Origin: Chloroflexota bacterium
GTDB taxonomy: Bacteria; Chloroflexota; Anaerolineae; Anaerolineales; Villigracilaceae
Direction of reading: 5' to 3'
NCBI GenBank assembly: GCA_021796315.1
Contig: JAJYOH010000001.1
Coordinates: forward strand, 1 to 55,080
DNA: 55,080 nucleotides
Part shown: piece by piece, positions 48,656-55,080 of the stretch
Layout: every line of letters begins with the position of its first letter
Numbering within the stretch: position 1 is the stretch's first letter
The notes under the pieces: generated by a model
The model's database searches: none
What the model was told of the DNA's origin: nothing
Seen by the model: the letters and a program-made list of their open reading frames with translations, nothing else
Made by a program: the position numbers and the translations under genes

Positions 48656-49704
48656 GCGTAGCCCAGCTTTCCAGACGTGACTTTCTCAAACTTGGGGCAG
48701 CTGCGCTGGGTGGGCTTGCGTTCTCCCCGTTTATGCCCACTTGGGATGAATTCAATGAGGGCGAGATTATCCGTGTCGCGGCAAAATCGGTCAGCGTTTA
48801 CAGCCAACCGGATGATACCAGCTGGATTGTCAGCCAGCATTTCCGGGATGATGTTGTCAACGTGTATAAAGAAGTGGTGGCCAAAACTCCAGGCTACAAC
48901 CCAATCTGGTATCGAGTTTGGGGCGGTTATCTGCACCGGGCGCGTTTGCAAAAAGTGAAGGTCATTTACAACCAGCCATTGAATGCCATTGCTGATAAAG
49001 GGCAATTGGCTGAAGTCACCGTGCCTTATACACAATCCATGCGATTTACTTCAACCAAGGGTTGGCAGCCGCTTTATCGGCTTTACTACGAAACAACCCA
49101 TTGGATTGTTGGCATTGACGAGGGACCCGATGGGCAGCCCTGGTACCGCATCTTGGATGAGTTACTGGAGATAAAGTACCATGTCCCGGCCACACATTTA
49201 CGCCCGATACCAGAGGACGAGTGGACCCCTATTACACCAGGAATACCCTTCGAGAAAAAGCGCATCGAAGTCGATCTGAATAGGCAAGTGTTGACAGCCT
49301 TCGAAAGCGACAAAACCGTTTTCCAAACCACAATTTCTTCGGGCATAGCTGGGTTGAAAGCTACAAATGGAATACCGACGGCCACTCCACGCGGGGAATT
49401 CAATATTCAAAGTAAATACCCATCAAAACACATGGGCGATGGCAGCTTGGCATCTGACATTGAAGCGTATGAACTGGTAGGCGTGCCCTGGACAAGTTTT
49501 TTTACATCTACCGGGTATGCTTTTCATGGCACCTATTGGCATGATAATTTCGGCGTTCCTATGAGCCGCGGCTGTGTGAACATGCGTCCCGCGGAAGCCA
49601 GGTGGTTGTTCCGCTGGGCACTCCCTATTGCGCTACCCAGAGAGTTTGAAACTCCAGGCAAAGTTGACCGAAAAGGTTTTGGAACAGCGGTCAAAATATT
49701 CTAA
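48652..49704 (+). CDS. Tat-exported L,D-transpeptidase (YkuD domain)
   Basis: 350 aa. A textbook twin-arginine signal SRRDFLKLGAAALGGLAF, an SH3-like segment (VAAKSVSVYSQPDDTSWIVSQ), then the YkuD catalytic domain with YAFHGTYWHDNFGVPMSRGCVNMRPAEARWLF (His and Cys of HxxxS...SxGCxR/M). Makes 3-3 cross-links or attaches proteins in peptidoglycan. Use of Tat suggests the enzyme folds in the cytoplasm; its neighbour TlpA could keep the active Cys reduced outside. Confidence 0.92.
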   Translation: MSVAQLSRRDFLKLGAAALGGLAFSPFMPTWDEFNEGEIIRVAAKSVSVYSQPDDTSWIVSQHFRDDVVNVYKEVVAKTPGYNPIWYRVWGGYLHRARLQKVKVIYNQPLNAIADKGQLAEVTVPYTQSMRFTSTKGWQPLYRLYYETTHWIVGIDEGPDGQPWYRILDELLEIKYHVPATHLRPIPEDEWTPITPGIPFEKKRIEVDLNRQVLTAFESDKTVFQTTISSGIAGLKATNGIPTATPRGEFNIQSKYPSKHMGDGSLASDIEAYELVGVPWTSFFTSTGYAFHGTYWHDNFGVPMSRGCVNMRPAEARWLFRWALPIALPREFETPGKVDRKGFGTAVKIF

Positions 49705-49720
49705 CCACTCCATAACCAAG

Positions 49721-49763
49721 AGCGCGGCACGCTGAATTGAATTACCAGGCGTGCCGCGCTTTT
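49721..49763 (+). terminator. Intrinsic terminator after the transpeptidase gene
   Basis: Perfect 12-base stem AGCGCGGCACGC / GCGTGCCGCGCT with a 16-base loop, then TTT. Confidence 0.8.
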
Positions 49764-49768
49764 ACTAT

Positions 49769-49910
49769 TTACTGCAAAGCCGCTTCCAAATCGGCCAGCA
49801 AATCGTCAATATGCTCGATACCTGTCACAACCTTAGCAACTGCCTCCCATCACGCAGGACAAACAAAACCATCCCAACACCCAGGCGTATTTGTCACCGC
49901 GAAAAACAAA
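49769..49910 (-). pseudogene. Remnant of a cystathionine gamma-synthase/lyase-type PLP gene
   Basis: The last coding part reads GIEHIDDLLADLEAALQ and a stop, identical to the end of the gene at 54983. Before it, in another frame, GMVLFVLRDGR resembles the GGMxSFEL segment of the same enzyme family, with an intervening stop. So the gene has lost most of its length and its frame. Confidence 0.65.
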
Positions 49911-50135
49911 TATCTCGTATTCTGGTAACAAAACGATTTGAAATTAAACGCTTTCGTGAAACGGATGGGCCCCGACCCTAAAAAGTAAAATTCATCAAAA
50001 CCTTATCAAGCAAAACCACCCTAAATGCTCCGACAGATGCGTTTTTTTATTTCGCTCAATATTTGCACACTGGCATCGACTAGCTCAACATCGAAAGCAC
50101 TATCACAGAAAACATCCATCTTTCTGTTTTGCAAC

Positions 50136-50163
50136 TTGACAACCAATTTTTTTATACTATACT
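50136..50163 (+). promoter_or_regulatory. Promoter of first Rrf2 gene
   Basis: TTGACA (50136-50141), 16 bases, TATACT (50158-50163). Downstream bases CTCCCGATAGGATAAA form a weak dyad and may be the regulator's own site. Confidence 0.65.
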
Positions 50164-50194
50164 CCCGATAGGATAAATTTGAACGGTAGGAATT

Positions 50195-50599
50195 ATGAAA
50201 CTTACAGCCCGCAGTGAATATGCCCTTTTAGCACTCGTTTATCTCGCCCGGCATCCGATGAACGAGTATATATCGATTGATACCATTGCCAAGGCTCAAG
50301 GAATCCCGCCCAAATTTCTTGAGCAGTTGATGCTGGCGCTCAAGCGGGCGCATTTTTTGCGCAGCATCAAAGGGCAACATGGTGGGTATGCACTTGCCAA
50401 AAACCCGAATCAAATCAGCCTGGCCGAAGTCATCCGTCTGTTCGATGGCGCTCTCGCCCCAACCGAATCCGTCAGCGAAAATTTCTACGAGTCGACGCCG
50501 ATCGAAAAGGAAAAGAGCCTGACCGCCGTGTTCAAGAATATTCGCGACTATGTCTCCCAAAAGCTGGAAACGACAACCATCGCGGATGTCATGAACTGA
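50195..50599 (+). CDS. Rrf2-family regulator without cluster Cys
   Basis: 134 aa. The Rrf2 winged helix is clear: MKLTARSEYALLALVYLARHP, YISIDTIAKAQGIPPKFLEQLMLALKRAHFLRSIKGQHGGYALAKNPNQISLAEVIRLFDG. The three Cys that hold the Fe-S cluster in IscR/NsrR are all missing (no Cys in the protein), so it must sense by other means, or not at all. GGTAGGA is a weak ribosome site. It stands before a second Rrf2 gene and an Fe-S/GTPase operon. Confidence 0.88.
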   Translation: MKLTARSEYALLALVYLARHPMNEYISIDTIAKAQGIPPKFLEQLMLALKRAHFLRSIKGQHGGYALAKNPNQISLAEVIRLFDGALAPTESVSENFYESTPIEKEKSLTAVFKNIRDYVSQKLETTTIADVMN

Positions 50600-50711
50600 C
50601 AGTTTCAAGCAGACTCACCGCCGCTTTTCTCCCGCTATCATACCGATTGCCGCCCTTTTTCAAGGGCGGCTTCATTTTGCATGACCAATGTCACTTTCGT
50701 ATTTCGTCTAA

Positions 50712-50740
50712 TGTCAATATTCAGTTACTGAATATTGACA
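50712..50740. promoter_or_regulatory. Operator palindrome overlapping the -35 of the second Rrf2 promoter
   Basis: TGTCAATATTCAG, TTA, CTGAATATTGACA: a perfect 13-base-arm dyad. Its right end TTGACA is the -35 box. Confidence 0.85.
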
Positions 50741-50762
50741 GAAAAGACTTTTTGCATATAAT
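50735..50762 (+). promoter_or_regulatory. Promoter of the Rrf2-ABC-GTPase-NifS operon
   Basis: Consensus -35 TTGACA (50735-50740), 16 bases, consensus -10 TATAAT (50757-50762). The -35 lies within the palindrome, so repressor binding would shut a very strong promoter. Confidence 0.85.
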
Positions 50763-50786
50763 CCCCATTGAGTTAGTCATATAACT

Positions 50787-51179
50787 ATGAAACTTTCCCT
50801 GCGTAGTGAATACGCCCTGCTCTCCCTGATCCAACTGGCTCGTCACAGCAATGGTGAAACCCTCACGCTGGAGATGTTGGCCGCTTGCCAGCAAATCCCC
50901 GCCGAACCGCTGGCGGAGATCCTGTCAGTGTTGAGCAACTCACGCTACGTGAAACAGGCAAAGGGAAATTATCGTCTCACCAAAAGCGCGGACAAAATCT
51001 CGGTCGCCGAAGTCATCCGCCTGTTCGATGGTGCGTTAGCCCCGCTGGAGCCAGTCAGCGAAAAGGGCTATGGCTCGGCGCCGATGGAGATGGAAGAGAA
51101 GTTGAGCGATCTTTTCGCGCAAATTCAGGAACAGATCTCAGAACGGCTGGAGAGCACCAGCCTGGCAGACCTGTCTTAA
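50787..51179 (+). CDS. Rrf2-family regulator of the cofactor-assembly operon
   Basis: 130 aa, paralogue of the preceding regulator (MKLSLRSEYALLSLIQLARH..VAEVIRLFDGALAPLEPVSE). It has only one Cys (LAACQQIP), and the cluster-binding Cys region of IscR is replaced by LEPVSEKGYGSAPME. The recognition helix differs from its neighbour (LAEILSVLSNSRYVKQAKGNY). No ribosome site and only about 18 bases from predicted start to ATG. Likely binds the palindrome at 50712-50740 and controls the next four genes. Confidence 0.87.
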   Translation: MKLSLRSEYALLSLIQLARHSNGETLTLEMLAACQQIPAEPLAEILSVLSNSRYVKQAKGNYRLTKSADKISVAEVIRLFDGALAPLEPVSEKGYGSAPMEMEEKLSDLFAQIQEQISERLESTSLADLS

Positions 51180-51237
51180 TTTTTTGCGTATTTATATGAC
51201 TAAATCCATAGACTATATTTTATAACAAGGAGCAAAA

Positions 51238-52023
51238 ATGATCGAAACCATCACGATTTTAGGTGGACACAATCGCGCAGGCACGCCCGAAGCCGTCGAG
51301 CGTATCGAAATGAAAATGGGCGATGTTGTCAGTATCGTTGGGCCGACCGGTTCGGGGAAAACCACCCTGATCAACGATCTGGAGCTGTTCGCCGATGCCA
51401 ATACCCAGACCGGGCGGCGCATGCTGATCAATGGCCAGCGCCCCCCTGTGGAATACCGCGATAACCCGGCCATGAACCCAATCGCGCTGATCACCCAGCA
51501 CACCACCTTCCTATCCGACCTGCCCGTGCTGGATTTCCTAACCGCACACGCCGGGATCCGCGCCGTGCAAAAGAGCCAGGTTGATGAGATGATCCAGAAA
51601 ACCCTGGATTTTGCCAACCAGTTGACCGGTGAACCGATTGTACTTACCAGCCGGATGACCGAACTTTCGGGTGGCCAGACCCGCGCCCTGCTGATTGCCG
51701 ATGCGACGATTATCTGCAACACACCGATCGTGCTGCTGGATGAAGTCGAAAACGCCGGGATCAACCGCACCCGCGCAATGGAATTGCTGCGCCAGTACCG
51801 CAAGATTTTCATCTTTGTGACCCATGACCCGCGCATCACGCTGCTTTCGGACTATCGCATTGTCATGCAGGGCGGATCGATCACCAACGTGCTCTACACC
51901 AACGAAGAAGAACGCACTTTCTCCCACAAGGTCAGCAAACTCGATGACCTGCTCTCCGCCATGCGCGACAAAATCCGCTTCGGCGAAAGACTCACCTCGC
52001 ATGAATTGGAAGGTTTAGCATGA
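51238..52023 (+). CDS. Stand-alone ABC-type ATPase
   Basis: 261 aa. Walker A GPTGSGKT (35-42), signature LSGGQ (143-147), Walker B VLLDE (165-169) and switch His in FVTHDPRI. The N terminus MIETITILGGHNRAGTPEAVERIEMKMGD is not that of an importer subunit, and no permease or binding protein follows. A soluble ABC ATPase in a cofactor operon recalls SufC or the A2 activation component of methyl-coenzyme M reductase. Aggregated with a GTPase, NifS and an Fe-S protein, a role in energised cofactor insertion is inferred. AAGGAG lies upstream; stop overlaps the GTPase start. Confidence 0.85.
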   Translation: MIETITILGGHNRAGTPEAVERIEMKMGDVVSIVGPTGSGKTTLINDLELFADANTQTGRRMLINGQRPPVEYRDNPAMNPIALITQHTTFLSDLPVLDFLTAHAGIRAVQKSQVDEMIQKTLDFANQLTGEPIVLTSRMTELSGGQTRALLIADATIICNTPIVLLDEVENAGINRTRAMELLRQYRKIFIFVTHDPRITLLSDYRIVMQGGSITNVLYTNEEERTFSHKVSKLDDLLSAMRDKIRFGERLTSHELEGLA

Positions 52024-52721
52024 AACTCGCCATCTGTGCCGGCCCGGCCACAACGGGCAAAAGCTCTGTCCTGCGCCATATGATCCGCAAACTGAAGGAT
52101 GCGGGCGACCACGTGGCTTTCCTGAAAATCGATGTGCAGTATGCCGAGGAAGATGAAATTTTCGCCAAAGAGTTCGGTATCCCAACCCGCAAAGTCTATT
52201 CGGGTGAACTGTGCCCGGATCACTGCAACGTGATGGTGATGGGCGACGCCATCCAGTGGGCGCAGCGCGAAGACTGCAACATCCTGCTGGTCGAAACCGC
52301 CGGTCTGTGTCTGCGCTGTGCGCCCTACGTGGATGGCGGCCTGGGGATGATCGTCATCGAAGCCACCAGCGGCACCAACCTGCCGCTTAAGATTGGTCCT
52401 CTTCTTTCACTGGCCGATGTGGCCGTGGTGACCAAGATCGACCGTGTCTCGCAGGCCGAACGCGAGGTGTTCCGGGCGCGCATCCAGGATGTCGCCCCGA
52501 ATGTGCGCGTGCGCGAAGTCAATGCGCTCTACGGCATCGGCATCGACCCGCTGGTGGACATCCTGCACAACCAGCCGGACGTTTGGGAAAAGATGCTGTT
52601 GCGCGGCAATCCACCAGTCGGCACCTGCACCATCTGCGTAGGCAAAAAGGAAATCGGCTGGCAGGCGCACTTTGGCGTCGTGCGCTCGCTGGAGAACCAG
52701 AATTTCTACCGAGGTGAATAA
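52020..52721 (+). CDS. HypB/UreG/CobW-like Cys-rich GTPase
   Basis: 233 aa, SIMIBI-class P-loop NTPase. G1 GPATTGKS (8-15), G3-like VETAG (91-95) and G4 TKID (138-141). Three Cys clusters mark it as a metal handler: ELCPDHC (65-69), GLCLRC (97-100) and a C-terminal GTCTICVGK. HypB and UreG load nickel by GTP hydrolysis, and CobW-type proteins handle Zn or Co. This one matches none precisely. Translationally coupled to the ABC ATPase (ATGA) and followed directly by the desulfurase gene. Confidence 0.85.
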   Translation: MKLAICAGPATTGKSSVLRHMIRKLKDAGDHVAFLKIDVQYAEEDEIFAKEFGIPTRKVYSGELCPDHCNVMVMGDAIQWAQREDCNILLVETAGLCLRCAPYVDGGLGMIVIEATSGTNLPLKIGPLLSLADVAVVTKIDRVSQAEREVFRARIQDVAPNVRVREVNALYGIGIDPLVDILHNQPDVWEKMLLRGNPPVGTCTICVGKKEIGWQAHFGVVRSLENQNFYRGE

Positions 52722-52722
52722 T

Positions 52723-53892
52723 ATGGAACAGATTTACTTCGACCATTCGGCCACCACCCCACTCGACCCACGCGTTGTCGAAGCCATGCTGCCTTTTTAT
52801 GGAGTCAATTTTGGCAACCCGTCCAGCCTGCATTGGGCCGGGCAGCAGGCCAAACAGGCCATCGACGAAGGCCGCCGCCAGGTCGCGGAACTGTTCCACG
52901 CCAGCCCTGACGAGATCACCTTCACAGCCAGCGGCACCGAATCGGACAACATGGTGCTGGTCGGCGTAGCCAGCCAGTACAAACCGCAGGACTGCCAGAT
53001 CATTACCTCGTCTTTCGAACATCCGGCCATCCTGGAAACTTGCAAGTACCTGGAAAAACTCGGCTCCGAAATTTCGTACCTGCCGGTTTCAGCCGAGGGC
53101 ATTGTCGAACCTGAGTCGCTCAAAGCGGCGCTACGACCTAACACGCGGCTGGTCTCGGTCATGGCGGCAAATAATGTCGTCGGCACGCTGCAACCCATCG
53201 CTGAACTGGCTCAGATCGCCAAAGCGCACGGCGCGCTGTTCCATACGGACGCAGTCCAGGCGGTGGGCAAAATCCCACTGCACACGGATGTTATGCCGGT
53301 AGACTTCCTCTCACTTTCGGCGCATAAACTGCATGGGCCAAAAGGCATCGGCGCACTGTACATCCGCAAAGGCGTAAAAATCGAGCCGCTCGTGCATGGC
53401 GGCGGACAGGAGCGCGGTATCCGTTCGGCTACGGAAAACGTGGCGGCGATTGCCGGGCTGGGGAAAGCGGCTGAAATTGCCGGGACGGAAATGTCCAGCG
53501 AGGCCAGCCGCCTCGTCCGGCTGCGCGACCGCATCATCCTGGCGATCCAGGCTGAAATCCCGAATGCCTACCTGATCGGTCATCGCTACAAGCGCCTGCC
53601 GGGTCACATCTGTCTCGGTTTTGCCGGACAGGAGGGCGAAGCCATCAAGTTGATGCTCTCGCTCAATGATGAAGGCATTGCCATCTCGACCGGCAGCGCC
53701 TGCAGCTCGCACCACGCCGGACAGCCATCCTATATCCTGATGGCAATGGGTATGGACCCGGTGCGGGCGCGCGGTTCGCTGCGGATTACGTTGGGACGCT
53801 TCAACACCGAAGCGGAAGTGGATATATTCTTAGAAATCCTTCCGCGCCTGGTTGGCGAGATGCGACCACTTGTTAGTCATTTAGTCTCCTAG
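52723..53892 (+). CDS. Cysteine desulfurase (NifS/IscS family)
   Basis: 389 aa from ATG 52723 (GAGGTG upstream). PLP enzyme that takes sulfur from cysteine as persulfide. FDHSATTPLDPRVVEAMLPF, TASGTESDNMVLVG, HTDAVQAVGKI, PLP-Lys in LSAHKLHGPKGIGALYI and catalytic Cys in STGSACSSHHAGQPSYIL are all present. The extended active-site loop with GSACSS identifies the NifS/IscS group. It is not accompanied by iscU or sufBCD; within this operon it should feed the ABC/GTPase/Fe-S proteins. Confidence 0.94.
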   Translation: MEQIYFDHSATTPLDPRVVEAMLPFYGVNFGNPSSLHWAGQQAKQAIDEGRRQVAELFHASPDEITFTASGTESDNMVLVGVASQYKPQDCQIITSSFEHPAILETCKYLEKLGSEISYLPVSAEGIVEPESLKAALRPNTRLVSVMAANNVVGTLQPIAELAQIAKAHGALFHTDAVQAVGKIPLHTDVMPVDFLSLSAHKLHGPKGIGALYIRKGVKIEPLVHGGGQERGIRSATENVAAIAGLGKAAEIAGTEMSSEASRLVRLRDRIILAIQAEIPNAYLIGHRYKRLPGHICLGFAGQEGEAIKLMLSLNDEGIAISTGSACSSHHAGQPSYILMAMGMDPVRARGSLRITLGRFNTEAEVDIFLEILPRLVGEMRPLVSHLVS

Positions 53893-53961
53893 TCTTCTAG
53901 TCTGCTGGTTGGCTGGTCAGGATGTGTCTTTGACTAGCAGACAAGGTAACCAGCGGACTAG
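53882..53961. repeat. Short tandem repeats and inverted repeat after nifS
   Basis: Three 8-base units TAGTCTCC, TAGTCTTC, TAGTCTGC (53882-53905) overlap the nifS stop. A 14-base arm CTAGTCTGCTGGTT (53897-53910) pairs with 53948-53961 with one mismatch. It may be a slippage-prone element or a processing hairpin between nifS and the Fe-S gene. Confidence 0.55.
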
Positions 53962-53991
53962 CCAACTATTTTTCAAAAAGGAACCCTACCT

Positions 53992-54765
53992 ATGGCTCTC
54001 ACCAATACCTACACCGTGGACGACCTGCCCGGCCTGAACTGTGGCGTGTGTGGATTACGCACCTGCGAAGAAATGGCATCCCGTTTGCAGACCAACCCCG
54101 AATACATCAAACGCTGTATCTATCTCTCGGATAACCGCTTCGAAGCGCGTGAAGTCGCCACTGAAAACCGTAACAACCCGCTGAATGCGCCGGTTGCGCC
54201 AGTTCCGATGATGGCTGCCGCTCCTGCAGTCTCGACCTGCGCTGGATGTGGCCCTGCCGCCGCGGCCTCCGCTCCGTTCATCCCCGGCATGAGCAATAGC
54301 TGGCGCGACAGCCTGGGCCGCGAATTTGACTTTTACCTGGAGCATTTCCCCGAAGAACCCGGCCCGCGCGAAATCATCATCCCGCACAACCCGATGATCA
54401 CCCGCGAAATGGATATTCAGATCGGCGACATCCTGATTGGCCGCCCGCTGGGCATGTCCTGCGGCTGCCCGATCACGCACTGCGGCGTAGCCATGAACGT
54501 GGACAAGCGCACTGGAGTCATCGTCTGGTGCGTGACCGGACCACTCAACCCGCGCCAGCATGGTTTCAAGGATTTGGGCTATTACATTGCTGAAGGCTAC
54601 GAAGGCCTGATCAACGATGCCCGCTGCGAAATCAAGATTGGGATGCGCTACTACTTCCAGCCGCAAATGTGCATGCTGCAATGGCGACACAGCGGATTGG
54701 TCAACTTCCTAAACCGCACTGCCACCAGCTACCAGGTGCGCGTGGAAGGACTGTGGATCGGCTAA
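53992..54765 (+). CDS. PF04060-type Fe-S protein with Cys-rich C-terminal domain
   Basis: 257 aa. Residues 10-45 make a C-x2-C-x4-C-x16-C [4Fe-4S] module (C17, C20, C25, C42) as in the corrinoid iron-sulfur protein and RnfB. A second pair STCAGCG (C83, C86) lies in an Ala/Pro-rich linker. The C-terminal domain (100-257), with MSCGCPITHCGVAMN, VWCVTGPLNPRQHGFKDLGYYIAEGYEGLI and a final Cys (MCML), is not one I can name. AAAAAGGA lies upstream. It is the likely client or scaffold of the operon. Confidence 0.8.
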   Translation: MALTNTYTVDDLPGLNCGVCGLRTCEEMASRLQTNPEYIKRCIYLSDNRFEAREVATENRNNPLNAPVAPVPMMAAAPAVSTCAGCGPAAAASAPFIPGMSNSWRDSLGREFDFYLEHFPEEPGPREIIIPHNPMITREMDIQIGDILIGRPLGMSCGCPITHCGVAMNVDKRTGVIVWCVTGPLNPRQHGFKDLGYYIAEGYEGLINDARCEIKIGMRYYFQPQMCMLQWRHSGLVNFLNRTATSYQVRVEGLWIG

Positions 54766-54799
54766 AAGCAATTCTTTTCTCTGGAGGAGAAGAGTAGAA

Positions 54800-54835
54800 A
54801 GACGGCGCCCGGAAATCCGGACGCCGTCTGATTTT
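54800..54835 (+). terminator. Intrinsic terminator of the cofactor operon
   Basis: AGACGGCG-C-CCGG, AAAT loop, CCGG-A-CGCCGTCT (one mismatch), then GATTTTT. Confidence 0.85.
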
Positions 54836-54982
54836 TAACCGTTATTGAACGAATTTTTCCGTGATGGATTTGCGACAACAACTGTTCTGCTCGGGTTAGC
54901 CAGTGGTTGGCTTAGCGCGCACAATCACTTTTGCGCCAAAGTCGGTTCACAATCAAAAGTAACAGTCTGATAGCGCATGTTT

Positions 54983-55080
54983 TTATTGTAAGGCTGCTTC
55001 CAGATCGGCCAGCAAATCGTCGATGTGTTCAATACCTGCCGAAAGGCGTACCAGGCCAGGGTCAACAGCCAGGGGTGAGT
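54983..55080 (-). CDS. Cystathionine gamma-synthase/lyase-type PLP enzyme (3' end only)
   Basis: Only about 32 C-terminal codons lie in the window: SPLAVDPGLVRLSAGIEHIDDLLADLEAALQ in two pieces around the LVRLSAGIE motif, the typical ending of the Cys/Met-metabolism PLP family (MetB, MetC, MegL, MetY). Cannot be assigned further. Its end matches the remnant at 49769-49910. Confidence 0.8.
   Translation of the reverse strand, partial: SPLAVDPGLVRLSAGIEHIDDLLADLEAALQ

Larger units (their letters stand above)
49705..50194. other. 490-base gene-free stretch
   Basis: Contains the terminator of the transpeptidase operon, the remnant of a cystathionine gamma-synthase-type gene and, at the right end, the promoter of the first Rrf2 gene. 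The rest (about 49930-50130) is AT-rich with no recognisable feature. Confidence 0.7.

Noticed and set aside
1..55080. CRISPR arrays, tRNA and rRNA genes, phage or integrase genes
   Set aside because: Looked for repeat-spacer patterns, tRNA-like cloverleaf ends and typical proteins; none could be supported.

Overview
The window looks like a chromosomal segment of a Gram-positive-type or monoderm-like environmental bacterium. My best guess is Chloroflexota, class Anaerolineae. This is inference from gene content and style: paired LysM/M23 and C39/TPR envelope proteins with Thr/Pro-rich linkers, HflK/HflC plus parvulin blocks, C_GCAxxG_C_C and DsrE-type proteins, and moderately GC-rich DNA with consensus -35/-10 boxes. 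There is no rRNA, tRNA or phylogenetic marker here to prove it. I saw no rRNA, tRNA, CRISPR array or intact insertion sequence.

Layout. (1) 1-3.9 kb, minus strand: a metal-type operon that starts with a CmtR-like ArsR repressor under a 22-bp-arm palindromic operator, then lspA, a SAM methyltransferase, an ICMT-like membrane methyltransferase, a PaaK-like adenylating ligase and a second ArsR protein cut by the window edge. (2) 3.9-8.6 kb: arsenic genes. arsC (minus) faces arsR-arsD-arsA, followed by two YlbF-family proteins, an FmdB-type zinc ribbon and a thioredoxin-like protein. Several carry Cys-Cys tails, and no ArsB/Acr3 pump is seen. (3) 8.7-9.9 kb: a long structured leader with a leader peptide and an intrinsic terminator, then a C_GCAxxG_C_C protein and a DsrE/YedF-like protein. 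(4) 10-14.1 kb: operator-controlled ICMT-like methyltransferase, ArsR, small Cys protein, P1B-type metal ATPase with an SPC motif, and a SRPBCC protein. (5) 14.2-23.3 kb: cell-wall hydrolases (LysM/M23, C39/TPR, LysM lipoprotein), a ZIP-type transporter, methyltransferases, YnfA, SCO and PCuAC copper proteins, and small secreted proteins.

(6) 23.5-28.6 kb: a sulfur/redox operon. It holds a rhodanese with an in-frame TGA next to the active-site Cys (candidate selenoprotein), a DUF1573 lipoprotein, a split glycolate/lactate-oxidase-like set (CCG protein, FAD subunit, 2x[4Fe-4S] subunit), a thioredoxin-DsbD fusion and a DsbA-like protein. (7) 28.6-38.1 kb: a two-component system, then HtrA, a CDF transporter-HflK fusion, HflC, HflK and a double-parvulin foldase, which together read as an envelope/membrane protein quality-control block. 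(8) 38.2-49.7 kb: second LysM/M23 enzyme, a broken rhodanese, an ArsR-EamA chimeric gene that keeps a second copy of the CmtR-like promoter/operator, a zinc-ribbon membrane protein, two GT39-type mannosyltransferase-like proteins, a fourth ICMT-like enzyme, an HD-GYP protein, a second C39/TPR protein, a TlpA-like thioredoxin and a Tat-exported L,D-transpeptidase.

(9) 50.2-54.8 kb: two Cys-poor Rrf2 regulators followed by a tight operon of a stand-alone ABC ATPase, a HypB/UreG-like Cys-rich GTPase, a cysteine desulfurase and a PF04060-type Fe-S protein. This looks like an undescribed metallocofactor or Fe-S assembly system and is my leading candidate for something new. It is bracketed by two divergent copies of the 3' end of a cystathionine gamma-synthase-type gene, one of them only a remnant. 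Overall the window is an accessory-rich region devoted to metal/metalloid stress, thiol chemistry and envelope maintenance.
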